DNA of 49,337 nt from an uncultured bacterium (GTDB lineage Bacteria > Bacteroidota > Bacteroidia > Sphingobacteriales > Sphingobacteriaceae). The DNA is taken from the NCBI GenBank assembly GCA_903828245.1, contig CAIKLP010000024.1, positions 1 to 49,337 of the forward strand, read 5' to 3'. The notes below the pieces were generated by a model, which saw only the letters and a list, made by a program, of their open reading frames with translations, did not search any database and was not told where the DNA came from. This document shows positions 1-8,699 of the stretch, one piece after another. Position 1 is the first letter of the stretch, and each line of letters opens with the position of its first letter. Position numbers and translations under genes: made by a program.

Positions 1-1
1 C

Positions 2-1474
2 CCAAGCAACACCTGGTACAATGATACGGCACAATCCCACACCGCAATGCAGCCTTATTTCGAAAAAGCAGCAGCAAGCACCTCCAAAAACAAATGGTTG
101 AAGCGTGCCTTATTCGACGATGCATTTTTAACATTTAATTCCGAGCAAGCAAGCATCAATATTAATTACTTACCGACCTTTAGCATTGGAAAACAGTGGG
201 GCAGCAGCGCCACAAAAGACAACCGTAATTTGTGGAACAATACCAGGGGCTTTCAAGTAAACGGAAAAGTAAACGATAATTTTTCTTTTGATTTACAAAT
301 ATTTGAAAACCAAACTTTGTTTCCATCGTATTTAGATTCAGCTATTTCAACAAGAGGAGTAATACTAGGGCAAGTATATTCAAAAGGAAAAAATCCAAAC
401 AGCAATACATTTGACTACCAATATTCCGTAGCGCACATCGCCTACCAAAGTGGCAATTTTTCATTTGTGCTGGGCAACGATAAATTATTTATAGGCGATG
501 GTTACCGCTCGGTGATACTATCGGATGTAGCAGTGCCTTATCCTTATTTCAAAGCAACTTACGCTTCAAAAAAATTACAGTACTCAGCAATTTACATGCA
601 GCACACCGATGCAACTGCGCCGATACTATCAGAAGTATTGGGCTTGCAAAAAAAATGGTCGGTGATGCATTATTTAGATTGGAATATTTCTAAAAAATTA
701 ACGATTGGTTTATTTGATGCCGTAGTTTGGCAAGACGCCGACTCTAGCGGCAAGCGCGGCTTTGATGCCACTTATGCCAACCCGATTATATTTTTGCGCG
801 CAGCAGAATACAATACCGCATCTTCAGACAATGCGCTGGTAGGCTTAACCCTTAAATACAAATTGAACAGCAGTACCAAAATATATGGTCAATTGATGCT
901 CGACGAATTAAAGGTATCGGAATACACGGCTATCAAAGGATGGTGGGCTAATAAATTTGCGATGCAATTGGGCGTAAAATCGGCGAAGGTTTTTGGTTTC
1001 AACAACACCTTTGGTTTTACCGAAATCAATTTGGCTAAACCATATATGTATACGCACCGTAATTCGCAACGCAGCTATTCGCATTTTAACGATGCCCTAG
1101 CACACCCACTGGGCGCGAACTTCATCGAGTCGGTTTCGCGCTTGGAGCATCAGTACAAAAACTTCAGAAGTTATTTACAAATAAATTATGCACGCTATGG
1201 CGCCGATTCTGCTACTGGTAATGTAGGTAACAATATTTTACTTTCTTATAATACACGCAACTCCGAATACGGCAATAAAATATTGCAAGGCGTAAATTCG
1301 AGTTTACTATATGTAGATGCGCGATTGGCTTATGTAATTAATCCCAAAGTAAATTTTTGTGTAGAGCTGGGTTATGTATACCGCAACCAACAAACTGCAG
1401 GGCAAGTTAATAAAGCAAACTTATTTACATTGGCACTCAAAACTGGATTTAGAAATTTGTATTGGGATAGGTAG
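2..1474 (+). CDS. Outer-membrane beta-barrel protein, RemB/Wzi-like (5' partial)
   Basis: The reading frame is open from the first bases of the window, so the N-terminus and signal peptide lie outside it; the internal ATG at 47 is not the true start. The visible 490 residues are rich in alternating polar/aromatic strands (for example the LGNDKLFIGDGYRS stretch) and the chain ends in an aromatic strand, FRNLYWDR, as outer-membrane barrels do. Overall the layout resembles the capsule-assembly Wzi family and the Bacteroidota gliding accessory protein RemB, including an HTAMQPY stretch just before the barrel. That would place it in the outer membrane with a role in surface polysaccharide or gliding. 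The barrel is clear; the RemB assignment is an inference from memory of the family. It converges on scpA with 3 bp between the stops. Confidence 0.6.
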   Translation, partial: PSNTWYNDTAQSHTAMQPYFEKAAASTSKNKWLKRALFDDAFLTFNSEQASININYLPTFSIGKQWGSSATKDNRNLWNNTRGFQVNGKVNDNFSFDLQIFENQTLFPSYLDSAISTRGVILGQVYSKGKNPNSNTFDYQYSVAHIAYQSGNFSFVLGNDKLFIGDGYRSVILSDVAVPYPYFKATYASKKLQYSAIYMQHTDATAPILSEVLGLQKKWSVMHYLDWNISKKLTIGLFDAVVWQDADSSGKRGFDATYANPIIFLRAAEYNTASSDNALVGLTLKYKLNSSTKIYGQLMLDELKVSEYTAIKGWWANKFAMQLGVKSAKVFGFNNTFGFTEINLAKPYMYTHRNSQRSYSHFNDALAHPLGANFIESVSRLEHQYKNFRSYLQINYARYGADSATGNVGNNILLSYNTRNSEYGNKILQGVNSSLLYVDARLAYVINPKVNFCVELGYVYRNQQTAGQVNKANLFTLALKTGFRNLYWDR

Positions 1475-1477
1475 GAA

Positions 1478-2263
1478 TTATTCCTCGTCGCCATAATAAG
1501 CAGGCTCTGAACCTGCTTCGCGCCTCGATACCCAGAAATTATTGAAGCCCAAGCCAACTTGAATATCGATCATTTCTTGTTGCAACATTTCTAAAATGGC
1601 TAAGAAAGAATACACTAATTGTACGCGGTCTTTACTTTCTTTTAAAATGGTTTCGAAATTTAATTTTTCGTTACTCAACAACAAACGGCTTACATAATTT
1701 TTTTGTTCTTCAATAGAATAAGGATATTGAAGAACGGTATGTTTTACTTCTTCGGGTTTATTGTGGAATCTGTTCCAGACTTTATGATACACCGTAAGCA
1801 AACGATACAAATCTAGCGTTTGCAATTCGTCTTCTTGACTCGCATTTTCGCGCACCAATTTAAAATCGGTACCGAAATTTCCTTTACGGTATTGCTTGGT
1901 TCTTTCTTCTTGTAAAAATTCTAAATCAAGCGAAGCTTCTTTGAAAAGTTTATACTCCAATAATTTTTGGATTAAATCTTTACGCGGATCTACTTCGTTA
2001 CCTTCGGCATCAATTTCTGGACGAGGCAATAACATGCGCGCTTTGATTTGCATTAAACGCGCCGCTACTAAAATAAATTCGCTGGCCAGTTCGATGTTCA
2101 GGGTAGTCATTTCTTCGATATAACGAAGAAAATCGTTGGTGATTTGGGCAATTGGAATATCGTAAATGTCTAACTCGTCGCGCTCAATAAAAAAGAGCAA
2201 CAAGTCGAAAGGCCCTTCGAACTGTGGGATTCTAATGGCAAACTTTTCTTTTATCCAATTCAT
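1478..2263 (-). CDS. scpA: Segregation and condensation protein A
   Basis: ScpA is the kleisin subunit that bridges SMC heads, with ScpB, in the condensin complex organising the nucleoid. The 261-residue length fits the family. The N-terminal signature is present (FEGPFDLLLFFIERDELDIY, then PIAQITNDFL), followed by the helical ELASEFILVAARLMQIKARMLLP region that contacts SMC. The C-terminal winged-helix part includes FLAILEMLQQ. A near-consensus -7 element, TATTTTCG, lies 6 nt upstream of the ATG. The gene diverges from dxs across 112 bp. No scpB or smc is in view. Family identity is secure. Confidence 0.96.
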   Translation of the reverse strand: MNWIKEKFAIRIPQFEGPFDLLLFFIERDELDIYDIPIAQITNDFLRYIEEMTTLNIELASEFILVAARLMQIKARMLLPRPEIDAEGNEVDPRKDLIQKLLEYKLFKEASLDLEFLQEERTKQYRKGNFGTDFKLVRENASQEDELQTLDLYRLLTVYHKVWNRFHNKPEEVKHTVLQYPYSIEEQKNYVSRLLLSNEKLNFETILKESKDRVQLVYSFLAILEMLQQEMIDIQVGLGFNNFWVSRREAGSEPAYYGDEE

Positions 2264-2269
2264 AAGCCA

Positions 2270-2277
2270 CGAAAATA
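2270..2277 (-). promoter_or_regulatory. Candidate -7 element of scpA
   Basis: On the minus strand this reads TATTTTCG, one mismatch from the Bacteroidota -7 consensus TAnnTTTG, and ends 6 nt before the scpA ATG. No clear -33 TTG was identified. The match is weak, but the spacing resembles that seen at comF, feoA and cysS. Confidence 0.3.
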
Positions 2278-2375
2278 GTAATTTTTTTGCTCCCTAGAAT
2301 GGAAATTTATTGGAATTTTAAAACAATTTGCCGTATTTTACCTTATTAGCCTATTATAGTTGGACAGCGCAATAC

Positions 2376-4259
2376 ATGAATTTATTACCCCATATCAATT
2401 CCCCTTCCGATTTACGCAAACTACCTGAAAATCAGTTAAAAGATTTTTGTGAAGAGCTGCGTCAAACCATTATCGATCAAGTATCGGTAAATGGCGGACA
2501 TTTTGGAGCCAGTTTAGGGGTAGTAGAATTGACAACTGCGCTACATTATGTATTCAATACCCCACACGATCAATTAGTTTGGGACGTAGGGCATCAGGCT
2601 TATGGCCACAAAATTTTAACAGGCCGTAAAGCCGTATTTCATACCAATAGAATTTATAAAGGCATTAGCGGTTTTCCAAAACGCTCCGAAAGCGAATACG
2701 ATACTTTTGGTGTAGGACATTCCTCAACATCTATATCTGCTGCATTAGGAATGGCAGTAGCTTCGCAATACAAAGGCGATAGCAATCGTCAACACATTGC
2801 CGTTATTGGCGATGGCGCCATGACAGCTGGAATGGCTTTCGAAGCCATGAACCATGCAGGGGTTTCTGGCGCTAATTTATTAGTGGTATTGAACGACAAC
2901 TGTATGTCTATCGATCCTAACGTGGGCGCGCTTAAAGAATATTTAACAGACATTACCACTTCGCATACCTATAATAAAGTTCGCGAAGATATTTGGAAAT
3001 TATTAGGCTTGGTAAGCAAGTTTGGTCCCAATGCACAAGAAATTGTAAAGAAAGTAGAGAAAGGTTTGAAAGGCGCTTTGCTTAAACAAAGCAATTTATT
3101 TGAATCGCTTAACTTCCGATATTTTGGTCCGGTAGATGGCCACGATGTAGATCATTTAGTAAAAGTATTAGCCGATTTAAAAGACATACCCGGTCCGAAA
3201 ATTTTACATTGCTTAACGGTAAAAGGAAAAGGCTTTGCACTGGCAGAGCAAGACCAAACCAAATGGCATGCGCCAGGTTTGTTCGATAAAATTACCGGCG
3301 AAATAAAAAAGAGTACTTCGACTACACCACAGCCACCAAAATACCAAGATGTATTTGGTAATACGCTGTTAGAAATGGCGCAAGCCAACGAAAAGATTAT
3401 GGGCGTTACGCCGGCTATGCCAAGTGGAAGTTCTTTAAACATTATGATGAAAGCCATGCCAGACAGGGCTTTCGACGTGGGTATTGCAGAACAACATGCG
3501 GTTACTTTTTCGGCAGGTTTAGCTACGCAAGGTTTAATTCCTTTTTGTAATATTTATTCTTCGTTTATGCAGCGTGCTTACGATCAAGTATTGCATGATG
3601 TAGCATTGCAAAATTTAAATGTGGTATTTTGTTTAGACCGCGCAGGTTTAGCAGGTGCCGATGGTCCAACGCATCATGGGGCTTACGATATTGCTTACAT
3701 GCGTTGCATTCCAAAAATGACGATTGCCGCACCAATGAACGAACAAGAGTTGCGCAATTTAATGTATACCGCTTCGCAAGACAACATGGGGCCCTTTACC
3801 ATTCGCTATCCTAGAGGTAACGGGGTAATGGTAGATTGGAAAACACCATTAGAAATTTTACCAGTAGGCAGCGGCAGAAAAATTAAAGAGGGAGAAAAAG
3901 TAGCCATCTTAACTTTAGGCCACCCAGGAAATTTTGCAGTCGAAGCCTGCGAACAATTAGCCAAAGAAAATATATTTCCAGCACATTACGACTTACGATT
4001 CGCTAAACCATTAGACGAAAAAATGTTGCGCGAAGTATTCGAAAACTATACGCACATTATTACCGTAGAAGACGGCTGCTTACAAGGCGGCGTAGGTTCT
4101 GCAGTATTAGAATTTATGGCAGATCACCAATTAAACGCCATTGTTAAACGCTTAGGTATTCCCGATCAATACATCGAACACGGCGAACAACCAGAACTCT
4201 GGAAAGAATGCGGCTTCGACGCAGAGGCAATTGCCGCAGCTGTTAGGGAAGTTTATTAA
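2376..4259 (+). CDS. dxs: 1-deoxy-D-xylulose-5-phosphate synthase
   Basis: This enzyme condenses pyruvate and glyceraldehyde-3-phosphate with thiamine diphosphate, the first step of the MEP isoprenoid pathway, in the cytoplasm. It shows the GHQAYGHKILTGR motif, the ThDP signature GDGAMTAGMAFEAMNHAG followed by LNDNCMSI, the central pyrimidine-binding domain with DVGIAEQHAVTFSAGLA, and a C-terminal transketolase domain. Its 627 residues fit the family. An open frame runs upstream to a TTG at 2328, but family members begin close to MNLLPHINSPSDLRKLP, so I chose the ATG at 2376. It is monocistronic and converges on comF with only 2 bp between the stop codons. No other MEP gene is nearby. Confidence 0.97.
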   Translation: MNLLPHINSPSDLRKLPENQLKDFCEELRQTIIDQVSVNGGHFGASLGVVELTTALHYVFNTPHDQLVWDVGHQAYGHKILTGRKAVFHTNRIYKGISGFPKRSESEYDTFGVGHSSTSISAALGMAVASQYKGDSNRQHIAVIGDGAMTAGMAFEAMNHAGVSGANLLVVLNDNCMSIDPNVGALKEYLTDITTSHTYNKVREDIWKLLGLVSKFGPNAQEIVKKVEKGLKGALLKQSNLFESLNFRYFGPVDGHDVDHLVKVLADLKDIPGPKILHCLTVKGKGFALAEQDQTKWHAPGLFDKITGEIKKSTSTTPQPPKYQDVFGNTLLEMAQANEKIMGVTPAMPSGSSLNIMMKAMPDRAFDVGIAEQHAVTFSAGLATQGLIPFCNIYSSFMQRAYDQVLHDVALQNLNVVFCLDRAGLAGADGPTHHGAYDIAYMRCIPKMTIAAPMNEQELRNLMYTASQDNMGPFTIRYPRGNGVMVDWKTPLEILPVGSGRKIKEGEKVAILTLGHPGNFAVEACEQLAKENIFPAHYDLRFAKPLDEKMLREVFENYTHIITVEDGCLQGGVGSAVLEFMADHQLNAIVKRLGIPDQYIEHGEQPELWKECGFDAEAIAAAVREVY

Positions 4260-4261
4260 TT

Positions 4262-4957
4262 CTACGCCTTAGCTATCGCTCCAACAAAAAGTTTATTACT
4301 ACCGGCTTGTTGCAAAACTTGTGCAGCACTTACCAAAGTAGCACCAGTGGTGAGTACATCGTCTAATAATAAAATATTTTTTCCTTTGATGGCGCTTGTT
4401 TGCGCAAGGCTAAAAACACTTTCCATATTTTCGAAACGCTGAAACCTATTTTTTTTGGTTTGACTTTGGGTGGCAACACTTCTAATAAGAACCCCATTGA
4501 CAATAGGAATTAGTAAAACGCTAGCCATGCCGCGGGCAATGGCATCGCATTGGTTATAACCCCTAAATTTAATGCGCGATGGGTGCAAGGGAATTGGAAT
4601 AATTATTTCGACGGCAGCAAAGCGCCCTTTGCTTTGCAAGCTATAAGCAAATTGTTCGCCGAGCCATTCGCCAATATTTTCTTTTTGCTGGTATTTGAGT
4701 TGATGCAATAAATGTTGGGTGCTCGATTTTTTCTGAAAGAATAAAAAACTGGCGGCAGCAGTAATAGACACTTTGCCCCAAAAAAGTTTTTCGCTGGCAT
4801 TGTTTTCAAAATCACATTCTCCGCTCAAAGGCAAGCTCGCTCTGCAATACACGCAAACCACCTCTTCGTTTTCGTATAAATGATTGCCGCAACCCCCACA
4901 CAATTTAGGGTAAAGTAATTCCGAGAAATTTTGTAAATATTGGAAAAGCAAAAACAT
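4262..4957 (-). CDS. ComF-family phosphoribosyltransferase-like protein
   Basis: The protein has an N-terminal four-cysteine zinc ribbon (CGGCGNHLY then CVYCRASLP) and a C-terminal type I phosphoribosyltransferase fold with the PRPP loop ILLLDDVLTTGATL. This is the ComF/GntX arrangement, linked in other bacteria to DNA uptake or DNA metabolism. The PIPLHPSRIKFRGYNQ region is the usual ComF core. A GTG at 4984 could extend it by nine residues, but a full promoter (TTG, 20 nt, TAACTTTG) ends 3 nt before the ATG at 4957, so I chose that start; the product is 231 residues. Competence is not demonstrated for this organism; the fold assignment is secure and the role is not. Confidence 0.9.
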   Translation of the reverse strand: MFLLFQYLQNFSELLYPKLCGGCGNHLYENEEVVCVYCRASLPLSGECDFENNASEKLFWGKVSITAAASFLFFQKKSSTQHLLHQLKYQQKENIGEWLGEQFAYSLQSKGRFAAVEIIIPIPLHPSRIKFRGYNQCDAIARGMASVLLIPIVNGVLIRSVATQSQTKKNRFQRFENMESVFSLAQTSAIKGKNILLLDDVLTTGATLVSAAQVLQQAGSNKLFVGAIAKA

Positions 4958-4960
4958 GCA

Positions 4961-4991
4961 CAAAGTTAAGCAGCGCAAAAGCACAGCTCAA
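4961..4991 (-). promoter_or_regulatory. Promoter of comF-like gene (-33 and -7 elements)
   Basis: The minus strand carries TTG at 4991-4989, a 20-nt spacer, and TAACTTTG at 4968-4961, which together match the Bacteroidota promoter consensus TTG-N19/20-TAnnTTTG. The -7 element ends only 3 nt before the ATG at 4957, so transcription should start at or next to the start codon. It is the best two-part promoter seen in the window and lies in the 49-bp gap after the rlmN stop codon. Confidence 0.55.
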
Positions 4992-5006
4992 CTGCATACT
5001 TAGTAC

Positions 5007-6074
5007 TTAATCGTTTGCTTTAGGAGCGTGCTCTTTGATGGCCAATTGTCCACAAGCCGCATCAATATCTTTTCCTCTGCTCCGGCGAATATTGGTGATC
5101 ACGCCATTGCGTCTTAAATAATCGGCAAAAGATTCTACTTTATCTTCTTGGGCATTGATATATTCGGCAAGTGCAATCGGATTATATTCGATGATATTTA
5201 CTTTACAAGGAATGTGCGCGCAAAATTCAACTAACTCGCGGGCATCTTCAATTTCATCATTCACCCCGCTAAATATAATGTATTCGTAGGTTACCGGGTT
5301 TTGTGTTTTTTCGTAATAATATTTTAAAGCATCGGCAAGGGCGGCTAAAGTATTACTCTCATTGATGGGCATGATTTCATTTCGTTTGGCATCGTTAGCC
5401 GCATGCAGCGATAAAGCCAAATTAAATTTCACTTCGTCTTCGCCTAATTTGCGAATCATTTTAGCAATGCCGGCCGTGCTTACCGTAATTCTTTTATAAG
5501 ACATATTCAATCCATCTTCTGCCGTAATGCGATCAATCGATTGCAATACATTGGCATAATTTAAGAGCGGCTCGCCCATGCCCATGTATACAATATTGGT
5601 GAGCGGTCTGTCGTAAAAAGAAGTGGATTGTTCGTTCAATAAAACCACTTGATCGTAAATTTCGTCGGCATTTAAATTTCTTTTGCGATCCATATAACCT
5701 GTTGCGCAAAATTTGCAAGTTAAACTGCAACCCACTTGCGATGATACGCAAGCCGTCATGCGGTCGGTATTGGGAATCAACACACCTTCTACTAAATTGC
5801 CATCGGCCAAGAGAAAACCGTTTTTAATGGTGCGGTCTTTACTTTTCTGGTAACTTTGTATGCTTACGGCATTGATCACATAATGTTGCTCGAGCTGCGT
5901 GCGCAATTCTTTCGATAAATTACTCATGCTCTCGAACGAGCGCGCTGATTTTTTCCAAAGCCATTCGTACACTTGCTGCGCCCTGAAGGGCTTTTCGCCC
6001 ATGCTAACAAAGGCTTCTTTCAATGACGGTAGGCTTAGGGCTCGTATATCTTGCTTAATTTCTTGATTTTCCAC
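5007..6074 (-). CDS. rlmN: Dual-specificity 23S rRNA/tRNA adenine-C2 methyltransferase
   Basis: RlmN is a radical-SAM enzyme that methylates C2 of A2503 in 23S rRNA and of A37 in some tRNAs. The iron-sulfur motif CxxxCxxC is formed by C116, C120 and C123 (VGCSLTCKFCATGYM). The second catalytic cysteine is C341 in DIDAACGQLA near the C-terminus. Other family segments are GMGEPLLN and NIIEYNPI. The 355-residue length is normal. The start is a GTG reading GTG GAA AAT CAA; the next Met is at residue 25, too far in. The gene diverges from the amidohydrolase gene across only 48 bp. The assignment is firm. Confidence 0.96.
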   Translation of the reverse strand: MENQEIKQDIRALSLPSLKEAFVSMGEKPFRAQQVYEWLWKKSARSFESMSNLSKELRTQLEQHYVINAVSIQSYQKSKDRTIKNGFLLADGNLVEGVLIPNTDRMTACVSSQVGCSLTCKFCATGYMDRKRNLNADEIYDQVVLLNEQSTSFYDRPLTNIVYMGMGEPLLNYANVLQSIDRITAEDGLNMSYKRITVSTAGIAKMIRKLGEDEVKFNLALSLHAANDAKRNEIMPINESNTLAALADALKYYYEKTQNPVTYEYIIFSGVNDEIEDARELVEFCAHIPCKVNIIEYNPIALAEYINAQEDKVESFADYLRRNGVITNIRRSRGKDIDAACGQLAIKEHAPKAND

Positions 6075-6111
6075 GGCGTAAAATTAGTTATAACAATTTG
6101 GATTTAGAATT

Positions 6112-6119
6112 TATCTTTG
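6112..6119 (+). promoter_or_regulatory. -7 element abutting the amidohydrolase start
   Basis: TATCTTTG is an exact TAnnTTTG match, separated by GGC from the ATG at 6123. If used, the transcript would begin at or within a few bases of the start codon. The -33 region carries only a TTA at about the right distance, so the upstream element is weak. Confidence 0.45.
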
Positions 6120-6122
6120 GGC

Positions 6123-7286
6123 ATGCGTAAAATAACTGCCGATATCCTCTTTCCGATGAACCAAAGCCCAATAAACAATGGCGTTTTGGTTTTGAATGAT
6201 GCGGGAGCCATCGAAGCTATTTTACCCAATGCCGATGGTTTAATGGAGGTCGAAGTATTGGAAGGCTATTTAGCGCCAGGTTTTATCAATAGCCATTGCC
6301 ATATAGAATTATCGCATTTGCATAATAGCTTGCCCGAGCAAACAGGTATTGTCGATTTTATTTTAGGCGTACAAACTAAGCGCAACAGTTTTTCGGAACA
6401 AGATATTTTAGCCGCAGCTTTAAAAGCCGATGCGCAAATGCAAGCCGAAGGAATTGTAGCAGTAGGCGATATTTCAAATAATTTATCGAGCATTGAAATT
6501 AAAAAACAATCCCCGATTTTTTACCATACTTTTTTTGAAGTATTAGGTTTTGATCCGGCGCGTGCAGAAAAAATTATAATGGATGCTTTGCAAATGCAAG
6601 CAGCCGCAAAGCTAAGCCATTCGAGCATTGTACCGCATGCACCTTATTCGGTTTCGACTAAGTTGATGCAAGTGATTGCAGCATTAGCCAATAATCAAAC
6701 CATCAGTATTCATAACCAAGAATCTGCGGCAGAAAATATTTTTATGCAAAATGCCAGTGGAGATTTTACGCGTTTATACGAAAAATTTAATATCGATATT
6801 TCGCATTTCGAAGCTGGATTTGATTCTTCGCTTGCATCTTATATTCAATCATTTCAATCGCAAAAAATGGGATTGGTTCACAATACTTATCTATCTCCCG
6901 CAGATATGGAACTCGCCAAACAATCGGGTAACGAAATATATTATGTGATTTGTGCCAATGCCAATCTATTCATCGAAAATAAATTACCCGATATTTCGTT
7001 CTTACAAGCAGCAGGTGCAAATATTTGTTTGGGTACCGATAGTTTAGCCTCGAACCATAGTTTGTCTATGTTAGCCGAAATAAACACCATTCGGGCAGCT
7101 TACCCGCAAATACCTTTGGCCGAGCTATTACAATGGGCTACGCTCAATGGCGCAGCATTTTTAGGAATGGGCGATCAATTGGGTGCGTTTAAAATAGGAA
7201 GCAAGCCTGGTATTAATTTAATGAATAAAGATTTAAAAAGCTTAAGGGTAATTGCCGCGGCATCCACCCAAAAAAATTATATTTGA
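6123..7286 (+). CDS. Amidohydrolase-superfamily metal-dependent hydrolase
   Basis: The protein has a cytosine-deaminase/aminodeoxyfutalosine-deaminase-like layout: a short N-terminal beta sandwich, the metal-binding HxH motif (GFINSHCHIELSHL), further candidate metal ligands in VPHAPYSVS and ISIHNQES, and the catalytic Asp in CLGTDSLASN. The substrate is probably a nucleoside- or purine-type amine, but the sequence does not define it. No menaquinone (mqn) gene is in the window to support a futalosine role. I chose the ATG at 6123 over the TTG at 6117 because it begins the family-like MRKITADILFP. The next gene follows after 3 bp, so the two are probably co-transcribed. The superfamily is firm; the substrate is unknown. 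Confidence 0.85.
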   Translation: MRKITADILFPMNQSPINNGVLVLNDAGAIEAILPNADGLMEVEVLEGYLAPGFINSHCHIELSHLHNSLPEQTGIVDFILGVQTKRNSFSEQDILAAALKADAQMQAEGIVAVGDISNNLSSIEIKKQSPIFYHTFFEVLGFDPARAEKIIMDALQMQAAAKLSHSSIVPHAPYSVSTKLMQVIAALANNQTISIHNQESAAENIFMQNASGDFTRLYEKFNIDISHFEAGFDSSLASYIQSFQSQKMGLVHNTYLSPADMELAKQSGNEIYYVICANANLFIENKLPDISFLQAAGANICLGTDSLASNHSLSMLAEINTIRAAYPQIPLAELLQWATLNGAAFLGMGDQLGAFKIGSKPGINLMNKDLKSLRVIAAASTQKNYI

Positions 7287-7289
7287 GCA

Positions 7290-8696
7290 ATGAATAAAAC
7301 AACCAAATTTCTTTCTTTTTTATTACTGGCGATTTTATTTTTTGCTTGTAAGCCCGAGCAGCTCATTACCACCGATCCATCGGCTAAAATTACTTTTTCT
7401 AAAGACACCGTTTTATTTGATACTGTTTTTACAACCGTTGGCAGCGTAACCAAGCGTTTTGTGATTTACAATAAAAATAAAAACGCCATCAATATTTCGA
7501 ATATTCATTTAACCAACGAAAATGATTTTGCGACTTACCGTTTAAATGCCGATGGTATAGCTGGAAACAATATTGCCGATCTCGAAATAAAAGGCAACGA
7601 TTCTGCTTTTGTTTTTGTGGAAGTAACGCTCAAAGCCAATGCAGCCGAGCGTCCGTTCTTAATTGCAGATTCTATTCAGTTTACGTATAACGAGCAAAAA
7701 GCGCAAGTGCAATTATTATCGTATGGACAAAATGCGCATTTTTATTCAGACAGTATTTTAACCGGAAACATTATATGGGCCAACGATTTACCTTATGTAA
7801 TTTATGGGGGAATTTTAGTAGACAGCTTAAGTAAATTAACCATTGAGCCAGGGGTAAGAATTTATTTACATCAAAACGCGGTGATGTATGCCAAAGGCAC
7901 CATCGAAATGAATGGTACCGCAACCGATTCGATTACTTTACAAGGCGACCGCAGAGAAAGCGAATATTATAATGAGCCGGGGCAATGGAGTTGCGTGCAA
8001 TTTTTACCTGGCAGTGTAAACAATAAAATTTCTTATACCACCATTAAAAATGCAGTCTATGGCGTAGTGGTTGGAACCTACCCGTTGTATGGTGTGCAGC
8101 CGACTTTACAAATCGAAAACTCGATTATTAAATACAGCATGGTTACGGGTATTTTTGGTATCAGTGCTAAAATAAACGCCTATAATAATTTGGTTTTTGC
8201 TTGTGGGCAATATGCTTTTTTTGTGCAGTTGGGTGGCGACTACGACATGGTACACAATACTTTTGCGCAAACCAATAACTTTACCAATAGACAAACTTCG
8301 GGTGTAACCCTGACCGATTATTTAAAATATAATTCGCAGGTTTATATTGGCAATTTAAAATTCAGATTGCTCAACAATATTATGTGGGGAAATTTGCGAG
8401 ATGAATTATTTATTGATTTTAAATCTGGCGCATTACCGATGTACACTTTGAGTAATAACTTAATGCGCAGCAGTAATTCGGACTATAACAGCAATAATAT
8501 TTTAAACCGCGATCCTTTATTTGCCAATCCAAGTATTACACTCGCAATTAACGAAAACGAAGATTATCATTTAAAGCAAACGAGCCCCGCTATTGGCTTT
8601 GGGCAGGTGATAAATGGTGGCCCCGCGATTCCTTTTTTATTCGATATGGATGGAAAAAATCGTAGCAACCCCTCAACGATTGGTTGCTACGAATAA
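7290..8696 (+). CDS. Lipoprotein with right-handed parallel beta-helix
   Basis: The N-terminus MNKTTKFLSFLLLAILFFAC is a lipoprotein signal with the lipidated Cys at residue 20. Residues about 35-140 look like an Ig-type beta domain (KITFSKDTVLFDTVF, then SVTKRFVIYNKNKNAINISN). From about 160 there are imperfect beta-helix turns such as INAYNNLVFACGQYAFFV and VHNTFAQTNNFTN. The C-terminus STIGCYE matches the DIGAYE-like ending of many Bacteroidota beta-helix proteins. It is probably anchored in the outer membrane; no activity can be assigned. It is co-directional with the amidohydrolase gene 3 bp upstream. Its last codons form one arm of a strong terminator hairpin shared with glyA. Confidence 0.8.
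   Translation: MNKTTKFLSFLLLAILFFACKPEQLITTDPSAKITFSKDTVLFDTVFTTVGSVTKRFVIYNKNKNAINISNIHLTNENDFATYRLNADGIAGNNIADLEIKGNDSAFVFVEVTLKANAAERPFLIADSIQFTYNEQKAQVQLLSYGQNAHFYSDSILTGNIIWANDLPYVIYGGILVDSLSKLTIEPGVRIYLHQNAVMYAKGTIEMNGTATDSITLQGDRRESEYYNEPGQWSCVQFLPGSVNNKISYTTIKNAVYGVVVGTYPLYGVQPTLQIENSIIKYSMVTGIFGISAKINAYNNLVFACGQYAFFVQLGGDYDMVHNTFAQTNNFTNRQTSGVTLTDYLKYNSQVYIGNLKFRLLNNIMWGNLRDELFIDFKSGALPMYTLSNNLMRSSNSDYNSNNILNRDPLFANPSITLAINENEDYHLKQTSPAIGFGQVINGGPAIPFLFDMDGKNRSNPSTIGCYE
8661..8691. terminator. Bidirectional intrinsic terminator inside coding sequence
   Basis: CGTAGCAACC at 8661-8670 and GGTTGCTACG at 8682-8691 form a perfect 10-bp stem around an 11-nt loop; T8660 with A8692 adds an eleventh pair. 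On the minus strand the stem begins 8 nt after the glyA stop and is followed directly by a run of six T residues, a canonical terminator for glyA. On the plus strand it is followed by AATAATTTTTA, a weaker terminator for the lipoprotein gene. The whole hairpin lies in codons for RSNPSTIGCY. Confidence 0.78.
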
Positions 8697-8699
8697 TTT

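Noticed and set aside
1498-1518. AAGCAGG-N7-CCTGCTT hairpin near the 3' end of scpA as a terminator
   Set aside because: The stem has seven pairs and no T-run on either strand; it falls inside scpA codons and is probably incidental.
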